A stretch of DNA of 64,000 nt from Arcanobacterium haemolyticum DSM 20595 (GTDB lineage: Bacteria > Actinomycetota > Actinomycetes > Actinomycetales > Actinomycetaceae), in the NCBI RefSeq assembly GCF_000092365.1, contig NC_014218.1, forward strand, positions 1,674,001 through 1,738,000, read 5' to 3'. Made by a program: the position numbers and the translations under genes. Under the pieces are notes generated by a model, which saw nothing but the letters and a program-made list of their open reading frames with translations, was not told where the DNA came from and searched no databases. Shown piece after piece: positions 42,634 through 51,676 of the stretch. Within the stretch, counting starts at the first letter, position 1. Each line of letters opens with the position of its first letter.

Positions 42634-43164
42634 CTATGCAGCAGTAGCATCCGTTTCAAAGTAGCGAAGCAGCCGTCTCATGTAGGCGGCTGCTTCCGCA
42701 TTCTCAGCCAACGTGTACGGTTCAATAATGCGAGCTTCCGTGGAGAGTAGATCCTCCACAGCCGCGTCTACTAGAAATAGGCCTTTTTCGGCCGCCTTCA
42801 CATAGACCACGCGGCCGTCACGGTCATCCGATTTCCGTTCCAGAAGGCCTTTCGCGGCCATCCGATCGAGCCGGTTCGTGACAGTTCCAGACGATACAAG
42901 AGTTTCCTTCATAAGCTGGCCGGCAGTCAGAGTATGTTCCGGCGTTCTACGCAAAGCCGCCAGCATTTCAAATTCCCACGTTTCTAACCCATGGCGCGCA
43001 AATACTGTTTTACGCATCCGTTCCACGTGACGTGTGAGCCGCAAGAGCCGCGAAAAAATAGCGAAGGGTTCAGGAGCTAGATCGGGGCGCTGGGACACCC
43101 AGCCATCGATAATCGTATCGACGTCGTCACGCTCGGTTGCGCCCGTAAGTTTCGTTTCACTCAT
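42634..43164 (-). CDS. MarR-family transcriptional regulator
   Basis: 176 residues from the ATG at 43164 with AGGAG upstream. The winged helix is clear: LRRTPEHTLTAGQLMKETLV, SSGTVTNRLDRMAAKGLLER (recognition helix) and KSDDRDGRVVYVKAAEKG (wing). These dimeric repressors usually respond to small phenolic ligands or oxidants and act on neighbouring genes. The next gene is 250 bases away, so its target is unclear. It is the first intact gene of the conserved segment. Confidence 0.85.
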   Translation of the reverse strand: MSETKLTGATERDDVDTIIDGWVSQRPDLAPEPFAIFSRLLRLTRHVERMRKTVFARHGLETWEFEMLAALRRTPEHTLTAGQLMKETLVSSGTVTNRLDRMAAKGLLERKSDDRDGRVVYVKAAEKGLFLVDAAVEDLLSTEARIIEPYTLAENAEAAAYMRRLLRYFETDATAA

Positions 43165-43417
43165 GCTATCTACTCCTGGGGTTGGCAGGTTAAAGGGTGT
43201 GTGCATTAAGCGCCCTTGCTCAACGCACACATCTCTTAGGATACCTTGATGTCAAAACATTATCTACGGACTTAGTACCCCTACTTCCAGAGCGCAGCCG
43301 CCAGAATCGATATAAGGACAACTGCAGATGCAAACGCGAAAGTTAAAGCGTGTGGCTCACCTTCGATTCACACCTTGACCGTATTCTTACTGTACTATGG
43401 GCGTTATATCCTAAAAA

Positions 43418-45259
43418 TCAGCCCCAACGTTCCGCCTCTTCAGCAGCAACCATCCATTCATCTTCCAACGAATCCAACTCATCCTGAGCCGCAGCCGCCT
43501 CTTTCCCAAGATCAGCAAGCGCCTCAAAATCACCAGACGCCGCCACATCAGCCTGCTTTAGCCCAATCCGTTCAATCTGCTGGCGAATCTTCTCCATCTT
43601 GCGTTCAATACGCGCCATATCCTTACGCGCAACACGCTCCTTAGCAGCATCCTTCGTCTTAGGCGCAGAATCAGGAACGGCCGCAACGTCGTCGTCATTC
43701 TTCTCACGCAGCTGAGCCGCAAGACTCATATACTCATCAACGCCACCCGGCAGGCCGCGAACATGACCATCCAACACCGCAACCTGATGATCCGTAATCC
43801 GCTCCAGCAAATACCGATCGTGCGACACCACAACCAACGTGCCAGGCCACGAATCCAACACGTCCTCAATCGCAGCCAACGTATCGGTATCCAAATCGTT
43901 CGTCGGTTCGTCAAGAAGCAACACATTCGGCTCCCCCACAAGCAAACGCAACAACTGCAAACGGCGCCGCTCACCGCCAGAAAGATCCCCAACCACAGTC
44001 CACGCGCGCTCCCGCGTAAACCCAAGCTTCTCAACCAATTGAGACGCGGTCATCTCCTTCTTACCCACCATAACGTGAGTCGCGATATCGGAAACTGCCT
44101 CAACAACACGGCGATCCGCAATCTCATCCAGCTCCTTCGTCTCCTGCGAAAGAACCGCAAGTTTCACCGTTTTCCCACGCTTCACCCGGCCAGACGTAGG
44201 TTCCAACGCGCCACTAAGCAAACCCAGCAACGACGACTTGCCCGCGCCATTCGCACCAACAATACCCAAACGCTCACCCGGCGCCAAACGCAACGTCACA
44301 TCCGAAAGCACAGGACGCACGCCATCAGGGGTCACCCAGCCAAAATCAACATCCACCACATCAACAACATCTTTCCCCAACCGGGATGTTGCCATACGCG
44401 CCAACTCAATCGAATCGCGCGGCGGCGGCTCGTTCGCAATCAACTCATTCGCTGCATCAATACGGAACTTCGGCTTGCTCGTACGCGCCGGAGCACCCCT
44501 GCGCAACCACGCCAACTCCTTACGCAACACATTATTACGCTTCTCCGCAGCCTGCTGCGCCACACGCGCCCGCTCCGCACGCTGCAAAATATAGGCCGCG
44601 TAGCCGCCCTCATACATTTCCACATGGCCCGGCTGCGGATCACGGCCGCCCGCACCATCATGGCCCGGCACCACTTCCCACAGCCGATCGCACACAGCGT
44701 CCAAGAACCAGCGATCGTGGGTAACCACAATCAACGCCCCTTCGCCGCGGCCAAACCTTTTATTCACATACTCGGCCAAGAACGTGACGCCTTCGATATC
44801 CAAATGGTTGGTCGGTTCGTCCAAAACCACAACGTTGGCATCTGCCGCCAGCGTGGCCGCGAGCGCGACGCGGCGGCGCTGGCCGCCCGAGAGTTCCGAT
44901 ACTTTACGATCCAGCGGGACATCCGGGATCAGGCCATCATGCAAATGGCGAATCGCGCTATCTGAGGCCCACACGTATTCGTCTGTGTTGCCATGGATCG
45001 CCTGGATTACCGTATGGTTCGGATCAAAATTATCCGTTTGGGCGAGGATCGAAAAGCGAGTACCCGACGCCATCGTGACCTGGCCTTCATCTGGAGAAAG
45101 CACGCGCGTAATCAGCTTCAGTAACGTGGATTTGCCGCCGCCGTTCGGGCCAACCACACCGATTTTCGCGCCGTCTTCTAGCGAGACGTTCACGTTTCCT
45201 AGGATTGGGCGCGAACCTAGCGAAATTGCAACGTTTTCAACGCCAAGAATGTGAGCCAT
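43418..45259 (-). CDS. ABC-F family ATPase
   Basis: 613 residues from MAHILGVENVAISLGSRPIL (ATG at 45259). There are two ABC domains without membrane parts: Walker A VVGPNGGGKST and IVGANGAGKSS, signatures SELSGGQRRRV and GDLSGGERRRL, Walker B VVLDEPTNHLD and LLLDEPTNDLD. A linker lies between them (about 240-290) and a C-terminal coiled coil follows (about 540-613). ABC-F proteins act on the ribosome in translation or antibiotic protection. The place downstream of ispE is common in actinobacteria and suggests a housekeeping member. Confidence 0.9.
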   Translation of the reverse strand: MAHILGVENVAISLGSRPILGNVNVSLEDGAKIGVVGPNGGGKSTLLKLITRVLSPDEGQVTMASGTRFSILAQTDNFDPNHTVIQAIHGNTDEYVWASDSAIRHLHDGLIPDVPLDRKVSELSGGQRRRVALAATLAADANVVVLDEPTNHLDIEGVTFLAEYVNKRFGRGEGALIVVTHDRWFLDAVCDRLWEVVPGHDGAGGRDPQPGHVEMYEGGYAAYILQRAERARVAQQAAEKRNNVLRKELAWLRRGAPARTSKPKFRIDAANELIANEPPPRDSIELARMATSRLGKDVVDVVDVDFGWVTPDGVRPVLSDVTLRLAPGERLGIVGANGAGKSSLLGLLSGALEPTSGRVKRGKTVKLAVLSQETKELDEIADRRVVEAVSDIATHVMVGKKEMTASQLVEKLGFTRERAWTVVGDLSGGERRRLQLLRLLVGEPNVLLLDEPTNDLDTDTLAAIEDVLDSWPGTLVVVSHDRYLLERITDHQVAVLDGHVRGLPGGVDEYMSLAAQLREKNDDDVAAVPDSAPKTKDAAKERVARKDMARIERKMEKIRQQIERIGLKQADVAASGDFEALADLGKEAAAAQDELDSLEDEWMVAAEEAERWG

Positions 45260-45302
45260 TGGGTTCTTTCTTCCAAAGTTACATAATAACCTGTGCACTA
45301 AG

Positions 45303-45359
45303 TTTGCATTTTGGAGCGAAAATGAGGCCGATTCGGGCCGGAAACACCGAAAATGCAAA
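45303..45359. repeat. Inverted repeat between ispE and the ABC-F gene
   Basis: TTTGCATTTT (45303-45312) and AAAATGCAAA (45350-45359) are perfect complements around a GC-rich loop. It may be a terminator for ispE or a regulatory hairpin before the ABC-F gene. Confidence 0.5.
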
Positions 45360-45372
45360 ATGGGGGCACGAC

Positions 45373-46323
45373 TTATTCTACTCGATACGCGCCACGGGCT
45401 GGCCCCGTGGCAATGACCGGCGTGAGATCAGGGAAAAGCCGTGCCAACTGATCGGCCAGCAATGGTAAGTTCTGTGGATCGGCTAACACTGCAACTGTAG
45501 GGCCAGATCCGGAGAGTATAACGACGTGAGCGCCAAGAGCCCCGATGCTGATGTGAGCCCTGATCGTGTTGATAATCTGAGCTACATCCGGGCGCAACGA
45601 TCGGGCAGCGTCTTCCAAATCGTTTGCCATCACGTGTCTCATGCTGGCCCGATAGTCAGCAGAATCGCTGGTGAGAACCGTGCGGACATCTGCCGTATTG
45701 GGGATTCCCGCCGTTCCCAGGCCAAGCGCATCGAATTCACGGAATACCTGCGGGGTAGAGAGCCCAACAGGATTTAGCAGCATGACCCAGCCATGAACCT
45801 GCGAGCATTCGATCGGTTCAAGGAGTTCTCCTCTCCCCGTCCCGTGGGCAACGCCGCCCAGGAGAGAAAAAGGAACGTCCGATCCTAGTTCGGCGGCGCA
45901 TTCGTGTAATTCTTCGTGGGATAGGCCAAGTTGCCACAGCTCGTTCAGGGCAACCAAGGTAGCCGCCGCATCCGCAGAGCCGCCTGCCATACCTCCAGCA
46001 ACCGGGATACGCTTGGTTACGTCAAGGTGAGCACCCAACTCCGCAGGTGAAAGCCCCAAAGCGGAACGATCCCCAAAACGCTCCTGCAGCATCCGGCCAG
46101 CACGAATCACCAAATTCGATTCATCAACCGGCAGATCCTCCCCCAAGCCCGTAATGCTCATCGAAAGATCGGGCGCAAGTGTTGCCACCACGTCGTCACG
46201 AACATCCAACGCCTCAAAAATCGTGTCCAGCGGATGGAACCCATCCGGCCGCGGCGCACCCACACGCAACGCAATATTGACTTTGCCGGGGGCAGAAACG
46301 CGAACACTCGTGCTATCACTCAT
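45373..46323 (-). CDS. ispE: 4-diphosphocytidyl-2-C-methyl-D-erythritol kinase
   Basis: 316 residues of the GHMP kinase fold. The N-terminal SAPGKVNIALRVG carries the substrate Lys; the ATP loop PVAGGMAGGSADAAATL lies near 105-121; the C-terminal GSGPTVAVL loop near 277. IspE phosphorylates CDP-methylerythritol in the non-mevalonate isoprenoid pathway. In many actinobacteria it follows rsmA directly; here a sugar PTS operon lies between them. Confidence 0.95.
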   Translation of the reverse strand: MSDSTSVRVSAPGKVNIALRVGAPRPDGFHPLDTIFEALDVRDDVVATLAPDLSMSITGLGEDLPVDESNLVIRAGRMLQERFGDRSALGLSPAELGAHLDVTKRIPVAGGMAGGSADAAATLVALNELWQLGLSHEELHECAAELGSDVPFSLLGGVAHGTGRGELLEPIECSQVHGWVMLLNPVGLSTPQVFREFDALGLGTAGIPNTADVRTVLTSDSADYRASMRHVMANDLEDAARSLRPDVAQIINTIRAHISIGALGAHVVILSGSGPTVAVLADPQNLPLLADQLARLFPDLTPVIATGPARGAYRVE

Positions 46324-46360
46324 ACCCCATTATCCCCACACACCATGGCTAAACGCCAAG

Positions 46361-46392
46361 CTGGGCGGTACGGGATTTCCCGCACCGCCCAG
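46361..46392 (-). terminator. Hairpin after the PTS operon
   Basis: CTGGGCGGT (46361-46369) and ACCGCCCAG (46384-46392) form a 9-bp stem extended inside by CGGGA/TCCCG. It lies between the PTS IIA stop and ispE. There is no T-run, so it may only attenuate transcription. Confidence 0.5.
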
Positions 46393-46412
46393 TACATTAC
46401 ACGAGTTGTTCG

Positions 46413-46898
46413 TCAGGCAAGAGTCACTGTAGCCGCAACATCGTCCAAACCAGCAACGCCTTCATTCACGCCAACAGACTTCACTTGAACCTTCTCAGTG
46501 AATACCACTGGAGTGATCAAGTCCTTACCTGCTGCCCGAAGAGCCGCCGCATCCACGCGCATGATCGGGGTACCTGCAGTCACCTGTGCCCCCTTCTCAA
46601 CCAACGCCGTAAACCCTTCGCCGCGCAATTCAACCGTGTCCAAGCCGATGTGGACAAGAAGATCAACGCCAGAATCAACGTGCATTGTGAACGCGTGTAA
46701 GGTCTTGAAGATTTTGGCAACTGTTCCATCGGTTGGTGCGCACACCACCAGTTCATCGGCTTCCACAGGGGGAACCACGGCGTACCCTTCACCAAGCATT
46801 CCCTGTGAAAAAACCGGATCCGGAACCTTCGTTACTGGAACAACTGTGCCAGCAAACACCGGATGGAATTCAACCTTTTTCTTGCCTAAACCAAACAT
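46413..46898 (-). CDS. PTS system glucose-type EIIA
   Basis: 161 residues. The Crr-like fold has VDLLVHIGLDTVELRGEGFT with the phosphorylated His near residue 81 and a second His (HAFTMHVDSG, near residue 72) in the active site. It passes phosphate from HPr to the IIB domain. The start overlaps the IIBC stop (TAATG). It is a separate protein here, while in some species IIA is fused to IIBC. Confidence 0.85.
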   Translation of the reverse strand: MFGLGKKKVEFHPVFAGTVVPVTKVPDPVFSQGMLGEGYAVVPPVEADELVVCAPTDGTVAKIFKTLHAFTMHVDSGVDLLVHIGLDTVELRGEGFTALVEKGAQVTAGTPIMRVDAAALRAAGKDLITPVVFTEKVQVKSVGVNEGVAGLDDVAATVTLA

Positions 46899-48493
46899 TA
46901 GATCTCCTGCTCACCGTTCAGAGTAACTTCGGAAGCACGCAGCTGATCTGCGACTTCGTCATACACAAACTGTACCTGTGGACCAACCACAACCTGGACA
47001 GAACGCTGCGATGGACGAATCACACCGGCAACACCAGCAGACTTGATCGTCTTTTCGTTCACCTTCACGTAATCCTTCACAACGGTGCGGAGGCGGGTTG
47101 CGCAGTAGTCGATCGATTCGATGTTCGATACGCCACCGAGGCCTGCGATCACGGTTGATGCAACAGCCGAGTATTCAGAATCGGAGGACAGGCGGGCGGA
47201 GGTTTCGTCGGTATCGTCGGCGCGACCTGGGGTCTTGAGATCCAGGGCTCCGATGAGGAAGTAGAACACCACGAAGTAGAGAACTGCGAACACGAGGCCC
47301 TGAACCAGAAGCATGTACCACTGGTTTGCGATTGGGTTACGTGCGGAGAGAACCATATCCACCAAACCTGCGGAGAAGCCGAAGCCTGCAGTCCAGTGGA
47401 ACGTTGCGGCCAAGAATACCGATAGGCCAGTGAGCAGTGCATGAACAACGTAGAGCATTGGAGCCACGAACATGAAGGCGAATTCGAGTGGTTCAGTCAC
47501 GCCCGTGAAGAACGACGCGAGTGCGCCAGCCATCATCAACGAACCAACAGCCTTCTTGGATGTGGTGTTTGCTCGGAGGTACATAGCCAGCGCAGCGGCT
47601 GGCAGGCCGAACATCATAACTGGGAAGAAGCCCGCCTGGTAACGGCCAACTTCACCAATAACGGTACAGGTGCCATCTGCCCATACGCCCACGCCTGGGC
47701 AGGTAGCTGCATCGGTAGCTGCAGCGGCAGCAGCGATGGTCTTGCCGCCACCAAGGAAGTTACCAATATCGTCAATGCCAATAACATCAAACCAGAAAAT
47801 CGAGTTCAGTGCGTGGTGCAAACCAGTTGGGATCAGGAGGCGGTTAGCAAATGCGTACACGCCTGCGCCTGCAGCGCCAAGGCCCTGGATCGACTGGCCA
47901 AAGTGGAACAGACCCGAGTATACGAATGGCCACACGAAGTAGAGAATTCCAGCCAACACGATTGCCAATAGCGAGGTGATGATCGGAACCAGGCGGCGGC
48001 CAGAGAAGAACGCCAAGAATGCAGGCAACTTGGTGCGAGAGAAACGGTTGTACACCCACGCGGCCAAAATACCAACAACGATACCTACCAGGACGTTCTT
48101 ATCGCCCATAGCGCCCCAACCCTGGGATACCCAGTCAAGTTTCGCATCGCCGTCGAGTTTATCAAGATCAATACCCTGGAAACCCGCAACCGACTTCTCA
48201 TTCAGAAGCATCTTAATCGTTGCGAACCCAATGAAACCTGACAATGCAGCCGCACCATTGTTATCGCGCGAGAGGCCGAACGCCAACGCGATAGCAAAAA
48301 GCCAGCCAAGATTATCAAGTACCGCTGCACCAGCCTTGATCAGCACGGCGGCGAATACGCTGTTGGCACCCCAGCCTTCTGGATCAAACCAGTAACCAAT
48401 ACCCATCAAAATTGCTGCCACTGGCATAACAGCAACGGCGCCCATCAGCGCCTTACCGAGCCGCTGAAGGCTCTCCATGACTTTTCCGTTCAT
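46898..48493 (-). CDS. PTS sugar transporter EIIBC (glucose/N-acetylglucosamine family)
   Basis: 531 residues. The membrane domain EIIC (about 1-400) begins LQRLGKALMGAVAVMPVAAI and has the family GVTEPLEFAFMFVAP motif near 325. The C-terminal EIIB domain (about 450-531) has IESIDYCATRLRTVV with the phosphorylated Cys. It imports and phosphorylates a hexose. The length of the EIIC loop and sequence around FMFVAP fit GlcNAc/glucose transporters; the precise sugar is not decided. It is co-transcribed with the LicT-type antiterminator 17 bases upstream. Confidence 0.85.
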   Translation of the reverse strand: MNGKVMESLQRLGKALMGAVAVMPVAAILMGIGYWFDPEGWGANSVFAAVLIKAGAAVLDNLGWLFAIALAFGLSRDNNGAAALSGFIGFATIKMLLNEKSVAGFQGIDLDKLDGDAKLDWVSQGWGAMGDKNVLVGIVVGILAAWVYNRFSRTKLPAFLAFFSGRRLVPIITSLLAIVLAGILYFVWPFVYSGLFHFGQSIQGLGAAGAGVYAFANRLLIPTGLHHALNSIFWFDVIGIDDIGNFLGGGKTIAAAAAATDAATCPGVGVWADGTCTVIGEVGRYQAGFFPVMMFGLPAAALAMYLRANTTSKKAVGSLMMAGALASFFTGVTEPLEFAFMFVAPMLYVVHALLTGLSVFLAATFHWTAGFGFSAGLVDMVLSARNPIANQWYMLLVQGLVFAVLYFVVFYFLIGALDLKTPGRADDTDETSARLSSDSEYSAVASTVIAGLGGVSNIESIDYCATRLRTVVKDYVKVNEKTIKSAGVAGVIRPSQRSVQVVVGPQVQFVYDEVADQLRASEVTLNGEQEI

Positions 48494-48509
48494 GTTTTAT
48501 CGTGTCCTT

Positions 48510-49352
48510 TTATGAGGCGTGATCCGATTCGGTGCCTTGACGCCATCCGTGGAGGAAGACCGCAAGATACGCAGCTTCGCGCGCGATCTTAGTTGGCGAA
48601 ACATCCGAACCAGCAATATGAGTGATAACCCGCCGAGCAACCGCGAATTCGTCACGTAACATCGTTTCAATAACTGATGTTGTGGCGTTCTTTCGCCAGA
48701 TACCGGCGTGAATGCGAGTGATAAAACCGTTGACGGCAAACAACAGTTCATCCATCTGAACGTGAGCATCGATGCTCAGTTCGCTCAGGATAAGATCCAC
48801 AATCACCCCAAGTTTGTTCGCCTCAGATAACGGCTGTTTCACCGTGGCGCCGGTACGGGCGGCGTTCAGGTGAAGCGCGATAAATGCAGCTTCGTCACGG
48901 GGCAATTCCAGTTCCAGTTTCTGGTTCACGTAATGAACCATCAACTCTGCCGCCGTAAATTCGGCAGTGAATGCAACCTTGATTTCGTCAACGAGTTTAT
49001 TGTGGATAACGTACCCGTCCCGGTGCCGTTGCACAGCGAACGCCATGTGATCAACAAGCACCACATAAACGGACGGATCGAGATCTTTTATCACATGATT
49101 GGCGAGTTCGACCGCTTCCGTTACCGTGGCAACAAGTTGCGGATCGAGTGCGTTCGCCGAAGTGAGGAAATCGATTTTATCCGGGCTTGCTTCGATAAAT
49201 TGGCGCTGAGCATCGCCGGCTGGAATGGTATCTCCAGGCCGTTTGCCAAAACCAATTCCTCGCCCAGCCAGCACGTTTTCAACACCATCGATACTGACGA
49301 GTACCGCATTATTGTTGAACACGCGTAGCACGCGAGCAGCAGACTGAATCAT
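48510..49352 (-). CDS. LicT/BglG-family transcriptional antiterminator
   Basis: 280 residues from the ATG at 49352 (GAGGAG upstream). The N-terminal RNA-binding CAT domain is ARVLRVFNNNAVLVSIDGVE and following residues (about 1-55). Two PTS regulation domains follow, PRD1 with LVDHMAFAVQRHRDG and PRD2 with ARTGATVKQPLSEANKLGVI, carrying the His targets. When the sugar is present it binds a RAT hairpin and prevents termination. Such a RAT lies in its own leader, so it controls the whole PTS operon including itself. Confidence 0.9.
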   Translation of the reverse strand: MIQSAARVLRVFNNNAVLVSIDGVENVLAGRGIGFGKRPGDTIPAGDAQRQFIEASPDKIDFLTSANALDPQLVATVTEAVELANHVIKDLDPSVYVVLVDHMAFAVQRHRDGYVIHNKLVDEIKVAFTAEFTAAELMVHYVNQKLELELPRDEAAFIALHLNAARTGATVKQPLSEANKLGVIVDLILSELSIDAHVQMDELLFAVNGFITRIHAGIWRKNATTSVIETMLRDEFAVARRVITHIAGSDVSPTKIAREAAYLAVFLHGWRQGTESDHAS

Positions 49353-49369
49353 AAAGCTCCTCATTGAGC

Positions 49370-49420
49370 GCACCAGAGCACTGGTGCCGATCTGGTCATG
49401 CCTGCATCGCAGTAACACCC
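49370..49420 (-). promoter_or_regulatory. RAT antiterminator element with overlapping hairpin
   Basis: On the minus strand, 49420-49394 follows the RAT consensus for LicT/SacY proteins: GG.TGTTACTG, then GCAGGCA..ACC. Immediately after comes GCACCAG-TGCT-CTGGTGC (49387-49370), whose arm can also pair with the ACCAG at the RAT end. Binding by LicT would favour the RAT form. The hairpin has no T-run, so it may act on translation of licT as well. Confidence 0.85.
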
Positions 49421-49437
49421 AGGGATTTTCATAGACC

Positions 49438-49466
49438 AATATAGGCTATTTCTGGGCGATTTGCAA
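49438..49466 (-). promoter_or_regulatory. Promoter of the licT-PTS operon
   Basis: On the minus strand TTGCAA (49466-49461), 17 bases, TATATT (49443-49438). The expected start lies near 49431, about ten bases before the RAT element. Confidence 0.7.
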
Positions 49467-49479
49467 TAAGTTTCGTAAT

Positions 49480-50385
49480 CTATGCCACGTTTTCACGATT
49501 TCGTGCAATTGCGATGAAATTTTCGATGGTGAGCCGCTCGCCACGCAACGATGGATCAACGCCTGCCGCCCGCAAAATTTCTTCTGCCCGAGCTGGACTT
49601 CCAGCCCAGGCTCCTAACGCAGCCCGAAGGGTTTTGCGCCGTTGTGCAAACGCAGCATCCACCACGCCGAACACGGCTTCACGATCCACGCTTTCTGGCT
49701 CTGGATGCCTGCGCATATGAACCAGCGCAGAATCAACGTTTGGCACTGGCCAGAACACGTTGCGGGAGATTTTAGCGCCCCGCCACACGTCCGCATACCA
49801 GTTAGCTTTCACAGACGGCACTCCGTACACTTTCGATCCCGGTTCGGCCGCCAACCGATCAGCAACTTCGAGTTGCACCATCACGGTCACGGTTTCCAGC
49901 GTTGGCAAAGATTCCAGTAGCGTGAGGAGCACTGGCACAGCCACATTATATGGCAAGTTTGCTACCAGATGCTTCGGAGTGAATTCGGCCGAATCGCCGC
50001 CCTCCCCTACCACGCGCGGAACAGCCAGATCTGCCACAGAATGAATCTCCATCGCGTCCCGATTTGTAACGGCGAAGCGTTCGGAGGATTCTGGCTGAAC
50101 TTCAGCGATCGTTCCCGGCAACGCATCAGCGAGCGGCGGATCGATTTCGATTGCAGAGAGCACCGCGCCCGTTTCTAGGATCGCGAGTGTGAGGGATCCG
50201 AGTCCTGGCCCGACTTCCACTACATGATCGCCTGCCTGAACGCCGGCGTCGCGCACAATTCGACGTACGGTTCCAGCGTCATGCACAAAGTTTTGCCCGA
50301 GTGTTTTTGTTGGGCGAATCCCGAACGTCGCGGCGAGTTCACGGATTTTGACCGGCCCTAGAAGAGGGGCTGGTTGAGTGCTCAT
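49480..50385 (-). CDS. rsmA: 16S rRNA dimethyladenosine transferase
   Basis: 301 residues. [18 protein letters not shown] is the KsgA/RsmA N-terminus. SAM motif I is [19 protein letters not shown] near 54-72, and motif IV is [14 protein letters not shown] near 137-150. The enzyme dimethylates two adenines in helix 45 of 16S rRNA during 30S assembly. It starts one base after the stop of the G5/lysozyme-like gene. Confidence 0.95.
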   Translation of the reverse strand: MSTQPAPLLGPVKIRELAATFGIRPTKTLGQNFVHDAGTVRRIVRDAGVQAGDHVVEVGPGLGSLTLAILETGAVLSAIEIDPPLADALPGTIAEVQPESSERFAVTNRDAMEIHSVADLAVPRVVGEGGDSAEFTPKHLVANLPYNVAVPVLLTLLESLPTLETVTVMVQLEVADRLAAEPGSKVYGVPSVKANWYADVWRGAKISRNVFWPVPNVDSALVHMRRHPEPESVDREAVFGVVDAAFAQRRKTLRAALGAWAGSPARAEEILRAAGVDPSLRGERLTIENFIAIARNRENVA

Positions 50386-51561
50386 TTAGTACCAACCTAC
50401 CGAGTGTGAGTGGCTGAGTGCACCACATGGGGTTCCGTAACGGCCGGAGATGTATCCGAGGCCCCACTTGATCTGGGTGGCTGGGTTTGTTTGCCAATCC
50501 GCACCTGCGGACGCCATCTTTGATCCTGGGAGCGATTGCGGGATGCCGTATGCGCCGGATGGGTTTGCTGCCAAATGGTTCCAGCCAGATTCGCGTTGCC
50601 AGAGTTGATCGAGGCACGCGAATTCCGCTTCGGACCAGCCACGGGCGGCAACCATTTGCGCTGCGATCGAGCGGGAGGTCCCTGGGGCTACAGGTGCCGC
50701 GTTGACAGGAACAAGACTGGACTTTTTCGTTCCAACTTTCACCACGGTTGGTTCTGCAGGCGTTGTAACCGCTTCAACCGCTACGGTACGGGAGACTTCC
50801 TTGCCATCATGTTTAGTGATGGTGAACGTGCGGTTGCCCTGACCCGGCTTGCCTTCTGCGACCTTCTTTTCTTCACCCTTAGCAAGCGTTGGATCGTCTT
50901 CTCGCTTGACTTCTGGTTCTACCGTGTAAGGTTCGGACACGGATTCGCTGGTAACGCGCGTAATTTTGACGTGTGCGTTTGCCGCGATCGGCTTATCGAG
51001 TGGGTGCGATACGATATCATTTTCGTTGAGTTTGATTCCCGCGGCCGCGAGAGCATCCGCGAGTGTCACGCGAGACGAGGAAACGAGTGGTTTCTGCTTT
51101 CCATCTGCAGTAAGAGTAAATTTTGTGGTGACGCCTTCGATCACCGGGGTGCGTTCCCCGAGCGTGAGGGACGCAGTTGCGATATCAGTTAAGGAAGGTC
51201 CACCAGTTGCCATAGCGAGGTTCTGTGGAACATTTTCCACGGCGATACCGAGTCCGATTCCGACGACGAGCGCCGCGGCCGAGCTAAGCCCCACGCCTTG
51301 CATCATGGTTGATTTGCGTGAGTTACGAACGGGAGCTTCCGTTTCAACACGAGAGAGCACGAGTTCGTGGTTCATTTTTTCCGCGAACGGCACGGCCGGT
51401 GGGACGACGACGGGGGCGCCGGCTTCAACAAGATCAGGAGCAACAACGACTGCCGGAATTTCGCCTGTGACTGCCTCGTGGCGTGCACGTTCTGCTGCAC
51501 GGCGTGCGCGGCGCGATCCTGGTTTTGGTGGATTCACGCTAGACAGTTCGGTATTTTCCAT
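50386..51561 (-). CDS. Secreted G5-domain protein with lysozyme/transglycosylase-like C-terminus (Rpf-neighbourhood type)
   Basis: 391 residues. The N-terminus is cytoplasmic and basic (about 1-80), then one membrane anchor (LSSAAALVVGIGLGIAVENV), a DUF348 domain (about 130-195), a G5 domain (about 200-265) and a C-terminal SLT-like domain. There QLWQRESGWN holds the catalytic Glu, followed by GAYGIPQSLPGSKMASAG. It probably cleaves or remodels peptidoglycan outside the cell, like resuscitation-promoting factor RpfB, which has the same position next to rsmA, but the final domain is the SLT type, not the Rpf type. Confidence 0.85.
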   Translation of the reverse strand: MENTELSSVNPPKPGSRRARRAAERARHEAVTGEIPAVVVAPDLVEAGAPVVVPPAVPFAEKMNHELVLSRVETEAPVRNSRKSTMMQGVGLSSAAALVVGIGLGIAVENVPQNLAMATGGPSLTDIATASLTLGERTPVIEGVTTKFTLTADGKQKPLVSSSRVTLADALAAAGIKLNENDIVSHPLDKPIAANAHVKITRVTSESVSEPYTVEPEVKREDDPTLAKGEEKKVAEGKPGQGNRTFTITKHDGKEVSRTVAVEAVTTPAEPTVVKVGTKKSSLVPVNAAPVAPGTSRSIAAQMVAARGWSEAEFACLDQLWQRESGWNHLAANPSGAYGIPQSLPGSKMASAGADWQTNPATQIKWGLGYISGRYGTPCGALSHSHSVGWY

Positions 51562-51629
51562 CGGTTATTCTCCACATCTAACACTGACTAGTTATCTGAT
51601 GTATATCAATTGTAATCAAATCGTGACAA

Positions 51630-51665
51630 TTATTCTTGTTTTCATGCGGCGAATAACAAGAATAA
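51630..51665. repeat. Inverted repeat between tatD and the G5-domain gene
   Basis: TTATTCTTGTT (51630-51640) and AACAAGAATAA (51655-51665) are perfect 11-base complements with a 14-base loop. It sits just after the tatD stop and 70-100 bases before the next start, so it may be a terminator or an operator. Confidence 0.5.
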
Positions 51666-51676
51666 ATGATCAACTC

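Noticed and set aside
43763-44965. Plus-strand frame of 400 codons opposite the ABC-F gene
   Set aside because: The ABC-F motifs on the minus strand are complete; the plus frame is Arg/His/Thr-rich and has no domain.
49438-49466. LicT start at 49439 giving a 309-residue protein
   Set aside because: That start lies inside the promoter and before the RAT element; the ATG at 49352 has GAGGAG and begins the RNA-binding domain correctly.
50386-51561. Calling the G5-domain protein a true RpfB
   Set aside because: Position and DUF348-G5 layout fit, but the final domain has the SLT-like ESGWN/GAYGIPQ pattern and not the Rpf domain sequence.
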